Assembly (NCBI GenBank): GCA_031375105.1 | Contig: JANMHJ010000071.1 | Location: 181,599-245,598 of the forward strand | DNA length: 64,000 nucleotides | Reading direction: 5' to 3' | Source of the DNA: JANMDU01 sp031375105 | Lineage (GTDB): Bacteria > Pseudomonadota > Gammaproteobacteria > Burkholderiales > Burkholderiaceae_C | Shown here: one piece after another, positions 7,809 to 16,566 of the stretch | Layout: every line of letters starts with the position of its first letter | Position numbering within the stretch: the stretch's first letter is position 1 | Translations under genes and position numbers: made by a program | The notes under the pieces: generated by a model | Databases searched by the model: none | What the model saw: the letters and a program-made list of their open reading frames with translations, nothing else | What the model was told of the DNA's origin: nothing

Positions 7809-9614
7809 ATGCCGCGCGACACCGCCCTCCTTTATCCTCCCAAGTCCCTCGCTGCGCTTTTGCAAGCGGCTACTGTGCTGCTGCTGCGCGATGGCCCGCA
7901 GGGCTTGGAAGTACTCATGACACGCCGCTCCATGAAGGCAAGTTTCGCGCCGGGTGCTTATGTGTTTCCGGGCGGCGGGATAGAGCCAGACGATGAGAAA
8001 TATGCAATAAATGAGCCACTGCCCCCTATAAAACCTACGCAGAGTGCTCATAAATTCATAGCAAGGCGCACCACACAAACACAGCAACACACCAGCTGGG
8101 CGCTGGCTGCGATTCGCGAGAGTTTTGAAGAATTGGGCATCGTGTTGGCCAAGCAAGCCAGCGGTGACTGGGTCACGCAAATCCAAGTCAACGCCTTGGA
8201 TCGACACGGCAATTTTTACGCGCAAATGGCCGCGCAGGACTTTCAGCTTGCCGCCAATGAGGTGTATTTGCTCGCGCATTGGCTCACCGACCGCGACATG
8301 CCCAAGCGCTTTGAAGTGCCCTTCCTAGTGGCACGCATGCCGCCCGGCCAAACGCCAGTGGCTGACGACAAGGAGCAGTTCGCGCCCGAATGGGTGCGTC
8401 CGCAAGACGCACTCGCTCGGCATGAAGCCAAGCAATTTTCCATGATCTTCCCCACGATCCGCACGCTGCAAAAGCTGATCGAATACGCCAACGTAGATGC
8501 GGTTTTGCAAGCTTGTTCGAGCGAAAAACCGCTGTGGACGAGCTGCCCACGCGCTGGCCTGATGCAAGGCAAGGAAGCACGCTTCATGGAGCATGAAGCG
8601 GCCTACGGCGAGCTGGCGATGGTTACGCCCTACGGCCAGATCTTTCATGAGTTGACTTGGCAGCACGACAAACCGGTGCAGCTTCTGCAACACGTATGGC
8701 GGCTCACCGCCCCCAACCCCGGCATGATGACTGGCCCCGGCACTAACACCTATATCGTTGGCACGCCGGAAAAAGGCTATCTCGTGATCGACCCTGGCCC
8801 TGATATTGCCTCTCATATCGAGCGCATCCTGCGAGCCACCAGCGGCGATATCGTGGCCATCGTCTGCACACACTCGCATGCCGATCATTCGCCAGCCGCC
8901 AAGCCCTTGCAGGCGCGCGTGGTCGAAGCCAGCAACACGGTGCCGATGGCGCTCACCGCGGAATTTGCGCAACACATCTGCCCTATCCTTGGCCTGCCCA
9001 GCGCACCCACGGCGCGAGACAGTGCTTGGTTCGATCCGGATACTTTGCTACAAAACAATGAGCAGCTTAGCGTTTATTTTCGTCGCCCCTACGACGAAAA
9101 GCCTTTCGATATCAGCCTGCAAGTCATCCACACACCTGGCCACGCCGCCAACCACCTCTGCCTCATCCTGCCCGAAGACGGCCTGCTGTTCACTGGCGAC
9201 CACATCTTGAACGGCAGCACCACCGTCATCGATCCGCCTGATGGAAACATGAGCGACTATTTAGACTCACTCGATATTTTGGCCGCCCTGTGCAAACAGC
9301 ACAATCTGCGCTTCATCCTACCCGCGCATGGCTACGTTTTGAGCCACTGTGATGCTGCGCAAATCGCAAGCGAACAACATGGCGATGCCAAGAGCGACAC
9401 GCGCGGCGGCGCAGCCAGAGCCATCGCCGCTCTCAAAGCGCATCGCCTAAAACGAGAAGCCAAAGTCATCGCCGCCATGAAAATTAAACCCAACGCCAGC
9501 ATCGAAGAATTGGTACCGATTGCCTACAACGATGTCGATGCCAAACTCTGGCCCATAGCGGCCAGATCACTCTCTGCGCATGTGCAGCGAATTCGGCAAT
9601 TGAAGTTGACCTGA
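7809..9614 (+). CDS. Nudix hydrolase - metallo-beta-lactamase fold fusion protein
   Basis: The 601-residue protein has two domains. Residues about 17-230 are Nudix-like, with 'FAPGAYVFPGGGIEP' and, after a long insertion, 'AAIRESFEELGIV' (residues 101-113) carrying the RE-EE metal-binding core. The insertion resembles that of NUDT19-like proteins, and part of it (about 69-85) is encoded by a dispersed repeat. Residues about 285-600 form an MBL-fold hydrolase of the LACTB2/RNase-like group: 'NPGMMTGPGTNTYIVG', 'VCTHSHADHSPAA' near residue 355, 'HTPGHAANHLCLIL', 'LLFTGDHILNG' and 'LPAHG'. Such fusions occur in related bacteria; hydrolysis of CoA- or nucleotide-linked substrates is a guess from the domains. 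Confidence 0.88.
   Translation: MPRDTALLYPPKSLAALLQAATVLLLRDGPQGLEVLMTRRSMKASFAPGAYVFPGGGIEPDDEKYAINEPLPPIKPTQSAHKFIARRTTQTQQHTSWALAAIRESFEELGIVLAKQASGDWVTQIQVNALDRHGNFYAQMAAQDFQLAANEVYLLAHWLTDRDMPKRFEVPFLVARMPPGQTPVADDKEQFAPEWVRPQDALARHEAKQFSMIFPTIRTLQKLIEYANVDAVLQACSSEKPLWTSCPRAGLMQGKEARFMEHEAAYGELAMVTPYGQIFHELTWQHDKPVQLLQHVWRLTAPNPGMMTGPGTNTYIVGTPEKGYLVIDPGPDIASHIERILRATSGDIVAIVCTHSHADHSPAAKPLQARVVEASNTVPMALTAEFAQHICPILGLPSAPTARDSAWFDPDTLLQNNEQLSVYFRRPYDEKPFDISLQVIHTPGHAANHLCLILPEDGLLFTGDHILNGSTTVIDPPDGNMSDYLDSLDILAALCKQHNLRFILPAHGYVLSHCDAAQIASEQHGDAKSDTRGGAARAIAALKAHRLKREAKVIAAMKIKPNASIEELVPIAYNDVDAKLWPIAARSLSAHVQRIRQLKLT
8015..8062 (-). repeat. Dispersed hairpin repeat, copy 4 (inside the Nudix box of the fusion gene)
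   Basis: On the minus strand it reads GCTATGAATTTATGAGCACT, then CTGCGTAGGTTTTATAGGGG. It is antisense and in frame, giving PPIKPTQSAHKFIA within the Nudix-box insertion. Confidence 0.82.
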
Positions 9615-9621
9615 ACGCAGC

Positions 9622-9921
9622 TCAAGGCCGCGCATATCCCTCGCACAACCCTGAGTTCGATCTGCCTCTACATTCGCGGGTTAAGCGCTTGTCGCGTTCA
9701 GCGCGGCTTTCGGCACTGCCATCGTGAAACGTCACACCGCCGCCTTTCTTGGCTTTGGCTTGCTTTTCCTTCTTGGGCTTCTTGGCTTTGCTGCCTTCCT
9801 TTGTTCCAGTGGCTTGCGCAGAGAAGGCTTGAGAAGAAAAAGCGGGGTTCGCCGTTGCAATATCTGCGTGGAGTGCTATAAATAACAGAGCAGCTGCCGT
9901 GCTGGCGGGTATCAGTTTCAT
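9622..9921 (-). CDS. Small secreted Lys-rich protein of unknown function
   Basis: The 99-residue product begins with a signal peptide (MKLIPASTAAALLFIALHAD, likely cleavage after IATA-N). A low-complexity Lys/Ala/Gly stretch follows ('KKPKKEKQAKAKKGGG'), then a Cys-containing C-terminus 'LTRECRGRSNSGLCEGYARP'. The two cysteines could form a disulfide in the periplasm. I do not recognise the mature part. The hydrophobic core of the signal peptide (ALLFIALHADIATA) is encoded by a dispersed repeat copy (9851-9894). It converges with the Nudix fusion gene, 7 bp apart. Confidence 0.7.
   Translation of the reverse strand: MKLIPASTAAALLFIALHADIATANPAFSSQAFSAQATGTKEGSKAKKPKKEKQAKAKKGGGVTFHDGSAESRAERDKRLTRECRGRSNSGLCEGYARP
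9851..9894 (-). repeat. Dispersed hairpin repeat, copy 5 (signal-peptide region)
   Basis: Minus strand: TTATTTATAGCACTCCACGC, then AGATATTGCAACGGC. It is sense and in frame, and forms the signal-peptide core of the small secreted protein. Confidence 0.78.
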
Positions 9922-10121
9922 GCGATGTCTCCCTTGATTGAAGTGTTTGAAATGATAGCCTTAAGCTCCTCGAATGTGAAGCCCCATTTCAGCCGAACCG
10001 CGCTGGCCCATAGAGCGAAGCCTCTAGGCATTTAGAAGTGCCAGCCTAAACACTTGGGCGCTCAAGGGCTACATTCACGCCATCACATTTTTTTAATTCA
10101 ACCATTTATCTGGAGTTCAAC
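9922..10121. other. Divergent intergenic region upstream of the phasin gene
   Basis: These 200 bp separate the small secreted-protein gene from the phasin gene. They hold no ORF I can support. The CTGGAG just before the phasin ATG is a plausible ribosome binding site. No promoter can be assigned with confidence. Confidence 0.5.
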
Positions 10122-10655
10122 ATGGTCAAGAAAGTTAACAAAGCCGCATCCGCAGCAAAATCCACCGGCCTCAACCCAGCCGCTCTGGCAGAAAGCATCA
10201 AAGCTTCGGCTCAGCAAATCTATTTGGCTGGCTTGGCTCAGTTTTCCAAAGCTCAGCAAAACGGCGGCAACGTGTTTGAAACCATGGTCAAAGAAGGCTT
10301 GGCTGTTCAGCGCAAGACGCAAGCTGCCGCTGAAGAGCGCATCAGCGAGGTGACCAACCGCGCTGCTGGCGTGGCCAATGAAGTGGCCGCTAAAGCCACC
10401 GGCCAATGGAACAAGCTGGAAGACATTTTTGAAGATCGCGTGGCTCGCGCTCTGAACAAACTGGGTGTGCCTTCCGCGAAAGATATCGAGACGCTGATCA
10501 GCCGCATCGATTCTTTGAGCAAGCAAGTAGGCGCCAAAAGCGTGTCGGCTACCAAGCCCGTTCGCGCTGCCGCCAAAACCGTAAAAGCCAAGGCCGCCAC
10601 CGCTGTGAAAGCCGTGAAGAAAGCGCCTGCCAAGCGCGCTCGCAAAACGGCTTGA
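10122..10655 (+). CDS. Phasin (PHA granule-associated protein, PhaF/PhaI type)
   Basis: Phasins coat polyhydroxyalkanoate granules. The N-terminal two thirds (about residues 1-135) is an amphipathic helical/coiled-coil phasin domain with 'QQIYLAGLAQFSKAQQNG', 'FETMVKEGLAVQRKTQAAAEE' and a heptad-like 'VPSAKDIETLISRIDSLSKQV'. The last 40 residues are a Lys/Ala/Pro-rich histone-H1-like tail ending 'KAVKKAPAKRARKTA', as in PhaF, whose tail binds DNA and helps segregate granules. Similar tails occur on several downstream enzymes. A strong terminator follows at 10675. Confidence 0.9.
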   Translation: MVKKVNKAASAAKSTGLNPAALAESIKASAQQIYLAGLAQFSKAQQNGGNVFETMVKEGLAVQRKTQAAAEERISEVTNRAAGVANEVAAKATGQWNKLEDIFEDRVARALNKLGVPSAKDIETLISRIDSLSKQVGAKSVSATKPVRAAAKTVKAKAATAVKAVKKAPAKRARKTA

Positions 10656-10674
10656 TTCCAACCGGATCAGATGA

Positions 10675-10698
10675 GGGCGCTGCGAAGCGCCCTTTTTT
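10675..10698 (+). terminator. Rho-independent terminator after the phasin gene
   Basis: Six-base GC stem GGGCGC/GCGCCC around TGCGAA, followed directly by TTTTTT, 20 bp after the phasin stop codon. Confidence 0.9.
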
Positions 10699-10705
10699 AT
10701 GGTTA

Positions 10706-10769
10706 TTTTAAAGAAAAATCAGCGGTTTACCCTTATAAAACCTGCGCTGAGTGCTCATAAAATAGTAGC
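10706..10769 (-). repeat. Dispersed hairpin repeat, copy 6 (intergenic, before patatin gene)
   Basis: Minus strand: GCTACTATTTTATGAGCACT, then CAGCGCAGGTTTTATAAGGG and the tail ATTTTTCTTTAAAA. It is a long, intergenic copy and helps define the right-hand end of the unit. Confidence 0.9.
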
Positions 10770-10795
10770 AAACCAACGACACTTGATAACTCTCC

Positions 10796-12079
10796 ATGGC
10801 CACTGTTATTCGCATGCCCCAGCGCTCACGTTCCGCCCCATCTAACCCACGTCCACGCATCGCGCTCTCGCTCGCAGGTGGTGGCCCGCTGGGAGCAATC
10901 TACGAAATCGGCGCACTCTGTGCCTTGCAAGAAGCGCTCGATGGCATTGATTTCACGCGCCTCGATCATTACATCGGTGTGTCTGCTGGCAGCTTCATTG
11001 CCGCTTCGTTGGCCAACGGAATGAGCCCGCAAGAGCTGTGCAAAAGTTTTATTGACAACGATTTAACCAACACAGATACCAGTCAGCACAGTGATCGTTT
11101 CGATCCTGCTTGGCTCATGCGTCCGGCGTTTGGTGAATTTGCTCGCCGCCTCATCATGTTGCCGGGTTTGTTGGCTTCAGCCGCTTGGCGCGTCACTGTG
11201 GAGCGCAAGAGCATCGTGAGTGCGCTTGAATTGCTGGGTCCCGTTTTGCCCACTGGCGTGTTTTCAAACAGCGATGTGAATGAGCGCATGGCCACAATTT
11301 TTTCTCAGCCTGGCCGCAGCAATGATTTCCGCGAATTACAAAAAATGCGCGGTAGCCGCCTCACCTTGGTTGCCACCAATCTTGATTCTGGCGAATCTGC
11401 GCCCTTTGGTGCACCCGGCTTTGATCATGTTCCGATTTCGCAAGCAGTGCAGGCCAGCTCGGCGCTACCCGGCCTTTTTCCACCGGTAGAAATTGACGAT
11501 CATTATTTTGTGGACGGTGCGCTGAAGAAGACGCTGCATGCCAGCGTCGCCTTACAAGAAGGCATGGATTTGGTGATTTGCCTCAATCCGCTCGTACCTT
11601 TTGATGCGCTGAATGCTCGCCCCACCGTGATGCAGCGAGGCCTGCCCAAAGAGCGCCAGAGCATTCCGCGCATTGTGGATGGCGGCCTGCCGGCCGTGCT
11701 TTCGCAAACCTTCCGCTCCATGATTCATTCGCGTTTGGAAATGGGCATGAAAGCCTATGAGCGCGACTATCCGCAAACCGACATCGTATTGATTGAGCCC
11801 GATCAGCGCGACCCAGAAATGTATCTGGCCAACACCTTCAGCTACAGCCAGCGCCGCAGTTTGGCCGAGCATGCCTACCAACAAACCCGCCATATGCTGC
11901 GCGTGCGCCGCAGCTCGCTCACGGCCAAGTTTGAAAAGCATGGCATCACCGTCAATGAAGAAGTCTTGGCCGATCCCAAGCGCCAGCTCGTGATGCCTGC
12001 AGCGAAAGCCAGCCAAGTGGGCAAGGCAGTGCGCCGCTTGGAAGAGACGTTGGAAGACCTCGAGCGACGTCACGCTTGA
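10796..12079 (+). CDS. Patatin-like phospholipase/acyl hydrolase
   Basis: This 427-residue serine acyl hydrolase has the full patatin signature: oxyanion loop 'SLAGGGPLGAIYEIGAL' (about 24-40), nucleophile elbow 'YIGVSAGSF' (Ser about 65) and the dyad aspartate in 'YFVDGALKKT' (about 238-247). No signal peptide is seen, so it is likely cytoplasmic. Its position between the phasin and wax ester genes suggests it mobilises stored lipid or PHA-granule-associated acyl esters, an inference from context. The C-terminus is charged ('VRRLEETLEDLERRHA') but lacks the Lys/Ala/Pro tail of its neighbours. Confidence 0.9.
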   Translation: MATVIRMPQRSRSAPSNPRPRIALSLAGGGPLGAIYEIGALCALQEALDGIDFTRLDHYIGVSAGSFIAASLANGMSPQELCKSFIDNDLTNTDTSQHSDRFDPAWLMRPAFGEFARRLIMLPGLLASAAWRVTVERKSIVSALELLGPVLPTGVFSNSDVNERMATIFSQPGRSNDFRELQKMRGSRLTLVATNLDSGESAPFGAPGFDHVPISQAVQASSALPGLFPPVEIDDHYFVDGALKKTLHASVALQEGMDLVICLNPLVPFDALNARPTVMQRGLPKERQSIPRIVDGGLPAVLSQTFRSMIHSRLEMGMKAYERDYPQTDIVLIEPDQRDPEMYLANTFSYSQRRSLAEHAYQQTRHMLRVRRSSLTAKFEKHGITVNEEVLADPKRQLVMPAAKASQVGKAVRRLEETLEDLERRHA

Positions 12080-12104
12080 TCACCAAAGCGCTGCGAGAGT
12101 AGCG

Positions 12105-12125
12105 CTAGCATGGAACATGCGCTAG
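12105..12125. promoter_or_regulatory. Candidate palindromic operator upstream of the TetR gene
   Basis: CTAG-CATG-GAA-CATG-CG-CTAG forms a near-perfect dyad 48 bp before the TetR start codon, a common location for an autoregulatory TetR operator. This rests on symmetry and position alone. Confidence 0.35.
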
Positions 12126-12172
12126 AGTGTGGGTAAGACAAGACTCGTCACATCAGAGGACAAAAAAACACC

Positions 12173-12844
12173 ATGGTCAAAAAAGCGCCGCGTCGCACCG
12201 CCGAACGCATTCTGGAAGTCACGCTCGAACTCTTCAACCGGTTTGGCGAGCCCAACGTCTCCACCACGCTGATCTCTGCCGAGCTGAGTATCAGCCCCGG
12301 CAATCTGTATTACCACTATCCCGCCAAAGACGAGCTGATCAACAGCTTGTTTGATCGCTACGAACGCTCCCTGAGCGAACTGCTCAACGCCAGCGACGGC
12401 GTGCGCAATGTGGAAGATGCATGGTTTTTCCTTCACACGCTTTATGAGCTGATCTGGCAATACCGCTTCCTCTACCGCGATCTGAATGATCTGCTGAGCA
12501 AAAATCGTCGTTTAGAGACGCATTTTCAGTGGGTACTGAAGAACAAAACCCGTAGCATTCGTACTTTGCTCGAATCCATGAACCGCAGCGGCGCGATCGC
12601 GATGGATTCACGCGAAATCGAAGGCACGGCCACCTCCATGGTCGTCGTGCTCACCTATTGGCTCAGCTACGAATACGTGCGCGACCCGCGTAACGCGCTC
12701 GAGCCTGAAAGCGCCAGCATCGCCTTGGTGCGCGGCGCACAGCATGTGCTCAATTTGCTGGTGCCTTACCTCGAAGCCGGGCAGCGCCAGCATTTGCTCA
12801 ATTTGGTGGCCGAATACACCGCCAAAACCAGCGCAAGCAAGTAA
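12173..12844 (+). CDS. TetR family transcriptional regulator
   Basis: The 223-residue protein starts with a TetR helix-turn-helix domain: 'RTAERILEVTLELFNRFGEPNVSTTLISAELSISPGNLYYHYPAKDELINSLFDRY' covers about residues 8-63. The remaining helices form a ligand-binding domain without a recognisable specific family motif ('YELIWQYRFLYRDLNDLLSKN'). It directly precedes the alcohol dehydrogenase, acyl-reductase-like and wax ester synthase genes on the same strand, so control of storage-lipid metabolism by an acyl ligand is a reasonable inference. Confidence 0.92.
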   Translation: MVKKAPRRTAERILEVTLELFNRFGEPNVSTTLISAELSISPGNLYYHYPAKDELINSLFDRYERSLSELLNASDGVRNVEDAWFFLHTLYELIWQYRFLYRDLNDLLSKNRRLETHFQWVLKNKTRSIRTLLESMNRSGAIAMDSREIEGTATSMVVVLTYWLSYEYVRDPRNALEPESASIALVRGAQHVLNLLVPYLEAGQRQHLLNLVAEYTAKTSASK

Positions 12845-12954
12845 CCCTTGCAGCCGGGAAAACCCTGTGCGCAATTTGGTGATGCCATCTGCACACAAGT
12901 GATCTCAGAGCCTACACTGCTGATTCAGACAGACGATTCACCGAGGAGGCAGTT

Positions 12955-14265
12955 GTGATCTTGGATTTCATTCCCAAATCAACCCGCGCAGCGGGCCTAG
13001 AAGCACTTATGAAGGGCGCAGGTAAAGTCACGCGCTACATCCCGATCCCGCAGCCCACGCTGATGGTCGGCCCTGGATCTAGCGCGCGCATGGGCGAAGT
13101 CATTGCTGGCTTTGGTCATAGCAAAGTGCTGATCGTCACCGACGGCGTTATCTCCAAGCTCGGGCTCCTGGGTAGTATTCAAGACGCGCTACACGCGGGT
13201 GGCACAAAAACCGTGGTGTTTGACAAGATCACGCCCGATGCGCCGATTCCGCTGATTGAAGAGGGCATCGAATTTTGCCGTGAGCACGATTGCGATGCGA
13301 TTGTGGCTTTCGGTGGTGGCTCGTCGATGGATTCAGCCAAAGCGATTGCTATCTCGATGACCAACCGCAAGAGTTTGCGCAACCTGGCAGGCTACTTCAA
13401 AGGCCGCAATGCACCTCTGCCGATTTACGCTGTACCGACCACTGCGGGCACAGGCTCAGAGGTCACTGTTGCCGCAGTGATTGCCGATCCTGTCAAGCAT
13501 GACAAAGTGGTGATCATTGATCCGCGCCTCGTGCCTAAGATGGCCGCGCTCGATGCATCGCTCATGACGGGCCTGCCGCCCCACATCACCGCAGCCACTG
13601 GCATTGACGCGCTCACCCACGCCATTGAAGCCTATGTGGGCAACTGGGCCACGCCCTACACCAATGGCATGGCGCTGGCCGCTGTGGGCTTGATTTTTGG
13701 CAACTTACGCACCTGCTATTCAAAAGGCACGGATCTGGCTGCACGCGAAAAGATGTCGCTCGCCTCCACCTATGCAGGTCTCGCGTTCACGCGCGCCAAC
13801 GTAGGCTATGTGCATGCGATTGCGCATCAGTTTGGCGGCAAATACCACACACCGCATGGCTTGGCCAACGCCATCATGCTGCCGCATGTGCTGCGCTACT
13901 CCAGCTCGGCCATCACCAAGCAACTAGCGCAATTGGCCGTACGCGCCCAGCTGGGGCTTGAGAGCGAGCGTGACGACAAGCTCGCTGAGAAATTCCTTGA
14001 TGCAATTGACCAACTCAACCGCGATTTGGGTATTCCTCTGTATCTGGATAAATTGCAAGAAGCAGACATTCCCGCATTGGCCAAAGCCGCTTGCCATGAG
14101 GCACACACCGGTTACCCCGTGCCGAAATACATGACGCAAAAGCAATGCGAAGCGCTGATCCGCCAAGTGTTGCCGCCTAAGGGCAAAGCAAGTCCTGACA
14201 AACCTGCGCCTGCTGCAAAAAAAGCGCCCGCTAAAAAAGCAGCTGCGAAAACCTCCTCCAAATAA
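12955..14265 (+). CDS. Iron-containing alcohol dehydrogenase
   Basis: This group III (Fe-dependent) alcohol dehydrogenase has 436 residues. The NAD(P) site 'DAIVAFGGGSSMDSAKAIAI' and the metal-binding region with 'GIDALTHAIEAYVG', 'NVGYVHAIAHQFGGKYHTPHGLANAIMLPHVL' contain the expected Asp/His ligands. It starts at GTG 12955, five bases after an AGGAGG. The last 20 residues are a Lys/Ala/Pro tail (DKPAPAAKKAPAKKAAAKTSSK-like region) that is not part of the family. Between an acyl-reductase-like enzyme and a wax ester synthase, conversion of fatty aldehyde to fatty alcohol is the likely role. Confidence 0.92.
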   Translation: MILDFIPKSTRAAGLEALMKGAGKVTRYIPIPQPTLMVGPGSSARMGEVIAGFGHSKVLIVTDGVISKLGLLGSIQDALHAGGTKTVVFDKITPDAPIPLIEEGIEFCREHDCDAIVAFGGGSSMDSAKAIAISMTNRKSLRNLAGYFKGRNAPLPIYAVPTTAGTGSEVTVAAVIADPVKHDKVVIIDPRLVPKMAALDASLMTGLPPHITAATGIDALTHAIEAYVGNWATPYTNGMALAAVGLIFGNLRTCYSKGTDLAAREKMSLASTYAGLAFTRANVGYVHAIAHQFGGKYHTPHGLANAIMLPHVLRYSSSAITKQLAQLAVRAQLGLESERDDKLAEKFLDAIDQLNRDLGIPLYLDKLQEADIPALAKAACHEAHTGYPVPKYMTQKQCEALIRQVLPPKGKASPDKPAPAAKKAPAKKAAAKTSSK

Positions 14266-14302
14266 ACCCACCTCGTTCACTTTGCTTTCGAAGAAGATTC
14301 CC

Positions 14303-16492
14303 ATGAAAAAAGTCACTACCGTCACCCTCGGCTCCAGCACTCAAGATTTCTCCTTCAAAACCAAATTCTTGGGTGAAGATTTCGAAGTCACGCGCATGGG
14401 CGCAGACGACGACACCACCAAGGCTTGGGAACTTCTGCGCCGCCAGCAAGGTTTTGCAGATGCGATTGGCATTGGCGAAATTGGGGATCATTACCAAGTC
14501 GGCCTGCGCACCGTGGTCAACAAAGAAACCCAGCGCCTGCTCAACGTCGTCACCCGCGTGCCTGCCACCACGGGCGCGACGCTGCGCCGCCTGCTGCAAG
14601 TGCGTGCGGTGCGTCATGTGCAAAAAGAATTGGGCGAGTATTTCAACAACAATATCGTCCTGTTCTTAAACGGCATGCGCAATTACGACATGGCTGTCGC
14701 TCTGTCGGACTACACACCCAATCTGAATTTTGCGGATGCACTGTATCAAACCGGCGCACCCGCCATGCTTAGCTCGATTCAACAATTGGAGCTGTATGCC
14801 AAGAGCACGAAATGGGCGCTCTCGGGCAAGCCTGCCGAGCTGCTGGAATCGTCTTTCACGTGGCTCAAGGGAAAGCGCGTGAGCAAAGCTGTGGATGAAG
14901 CGCATCTGATCGTTGGCACTTTTGCAGAATTGAAAGCGGTGGGCGACTCCAGCAATCTAGCGGGAAAAACGGTAATCACGTCTGCGGTAGACGATGACCG
15001 TATGGAGTTTTTCAAGAAGTGCAAGGTCAATTTGGTGATCGACGTATCACCGAAATTGTTCGACCATGTGATTGGCATCAACACGCTGGAGGCCATGATT
15101 TTGGCCAGCCTTGACAAGAAGGCCGATGAGGTCTCAGACGATGATTTTGAAGAGATTTTGAATGAGCTGAACATCAAGCCGAATATGCTGCACCCCACGG
15201 GCAGCTTCCGCAATATTCGCCGCTTTGCCTTTGTGGTTCATCCGCTCTCGCAAGATTACATTCGCAAAGGCATGCCGATTCCAAAAAGCACGCCCAAGTT
15301 CATCATGGACCGGATCGAAACTGTGGCAGCACACATGCCACCCATGGTGTATTGCAAGATGGACAACATCATTTCGCCCAGCGGTGCAGAAGCCGAGGGC
15401 TGGCTCATTTCTGTGGGCGGTACACCCAAAGAAATGCTCTCTCGCAGCCCAGAGTTCACCTACCGCCGCTTGCTGCATGCTGCAAAAATCGCACAAGGTT
15501 TGGGCGCGCAGATCATGGGCCTAGGGGCATTCACCAAAGTAGTGGGCGATGCAGGCATCACCGTGGCACGCCGCGCGCCGCTGCCAATTACCACAGGCAA
15601 CAGTTACTCCGCATCAGGCGCGCTCTGGGCTGCAGCGGATGCGATGAAGCGCATGGGCTTGGTGAAGCTGGAGAAAAATGGTAAACGCATTCAAGCCAAA
15701 ACCATGGTGATTGGCGCAAGCGGCTCGATCGGCTCAGTCAGTGCGCGTTTGCTGGCGATGGCATTTGAGCAAGTCGTTATCGCAGGGCGCGATCTGAAAA
15801 AACTGGAAGAGCTCAAGCGCTCGATCCTCAAAGATACACCCGATGCCGATGTGGTGTGCTCGATTGACTACGACAGCCTTTTGCACGACATGGACATGAT
15901 CGTCACGTCCACTTCCGGTGCAGGCAAGAAGATTTTGGACATCATGAAGGTCAAGCCTGGCTGCGTGATCACCGATGTGGCGCGTCCACTCGATTTGCCA
16001 CCCGAAGAAGTGGCCAAGCGCCCCGATGTGCTGGTGATCGAATCCGGCGAGATCGAGCTACCCACCAAAGTGCGTGGCATGAAGAGCATTGGCTTGCCAC
16101 CCAATGTGGTCTTTGCTTGTATGGCGGAGACTATTGTGCTCGCGCTCGAAGGTCGCTTTGAAGTGTTCACCGTGGGCCGCGATACCGAGTGGGACAAGGT
16201 CAAAGAAATCTACAAACTCGGCATCAAGAATGGCATGAAGCTCTCCGCGATCTCCGGTGTGAACGGTGCGTTTACCGATGAAGATATTGCAAAGGTCGTG
16301 ACACTGGCCAAGAAAGCGCGTTTGAAGTGGAAATCAGGCTCGGTGTCTGGAGAGGCTTCCACCTTGCCTGGTGCGAAGCCTAAGGCTAAAAAAGCAGCGC
16401 CTGCTGTGAAAGTTGCCGCTAAAAAGGTGGCAGCAAAAAAAGCGCCTGCCAAAAAAGCACCCAAGAAAACCACGGCTCGCAAGGCCGCTTGA
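14303..16492 (+). CDS. Acyl-ACP/acyl-CoA reductase-like dehydrogenase with extra N-terminal domain and basic tail
   Basis: The 729-residue protein starts at ATG 14303. From about residue 310 it follows the cyanobacterial long-chain acyl-ACP reductase (AAR) fold: 'RFAFVVHPLS' start, 'IMGLGAFTKVVG' then 'PLPITTGNSYSASGALWAA', an NADP site 'VIGASGSIGSVSARLL' near residue 470, and 'VVFACMAETIVLALEG' whose Cys606 aligns with the catalytic Cys in AAR's 'MFACFAEAMLLEFEG'. This would make fatty aldehydes from acyl thioesters. Residues 1-300 are an additional domain I do not recognise. The last 45 residues are a Lys/Ala/Pro-rich tail with AAKK and APAKK repeats. Annotation systems may call it a predicted amino acid dehydrogenase; acyl reduction is inferred from motif and context. 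Confidence 0.78.
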   Translation: MKKVTTVTLGSSTQDFSFKTKFLGEDFEVTRMGADDDTTKAWELLRRQQGFADAIGIGEIGDHYQVGLRTVVNKETQRLLNVVTRVPATTGATLRRLLQVRAVRHVQKELGEYFNNNIVLFLNGMRNYDMAVALSDYTPNLNFADALYQTGAPAMLSSIQQLELYAKSTKWALSGKPAELLESSFTWLKGKRVSKAVDEAHLIVGTFAELKAVGDSSNLAGKTVITSAVDDDRMEFFKKCKVNLVIDVSPKLFDHVIGINTLEAMILASLDKKADEVSDDDFEEILNELNIKPNMLHPTGSFRNIRRFAFVVHPLSQDYIRKGMPIPKSTPKFIMDRIETVAAHMPPMVYCKMDNIISPSGAEAEGWLISVGGTPKEMLSRSPEFTYRRLLHAAKIAQGLGAQIMGLGAFTKVVGDAGITVARRAPLPITTGNSYSASGALWAAADAMKRMGLVKLEKNGKRIQAKTMVIGASGSIGSVSARLLAMAFEQVVIAGRDLKKLEELKRSILKDTPDADVVCSIDYDSLLHDMDMIVTSTSGAGKKILDIMKVKPGCVITDVARPLDLPPEEVAKRPDVLVIESGEIELPTKVRGMKSIGLPPNVVFACMAETIVLALEGRFEVFTVGRDTEWDKVKEIYKLGIKNGMKLSAISGVNGAFTDEDIAKVVTLAKKARLKWKSGSVSGEASTLPGAKPKAKKAAPAVKVAAKKVAAKKAPAKKAPKKTTARKAA

Positions 16493-16566
16493 TCAACACT
16501 CATTTGCCATGAGCAAGTGATGGATCAAGCCCGTTGGCAACATTCGCAATTTCAGGAACACCCAAG

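Noticed and set aside
16534..16566. TTG start 11 codons before the first WS/DGAT
   Set aside because: The homologous sequence begins at ATG 16567, with AGGAACACCCAAG before it.
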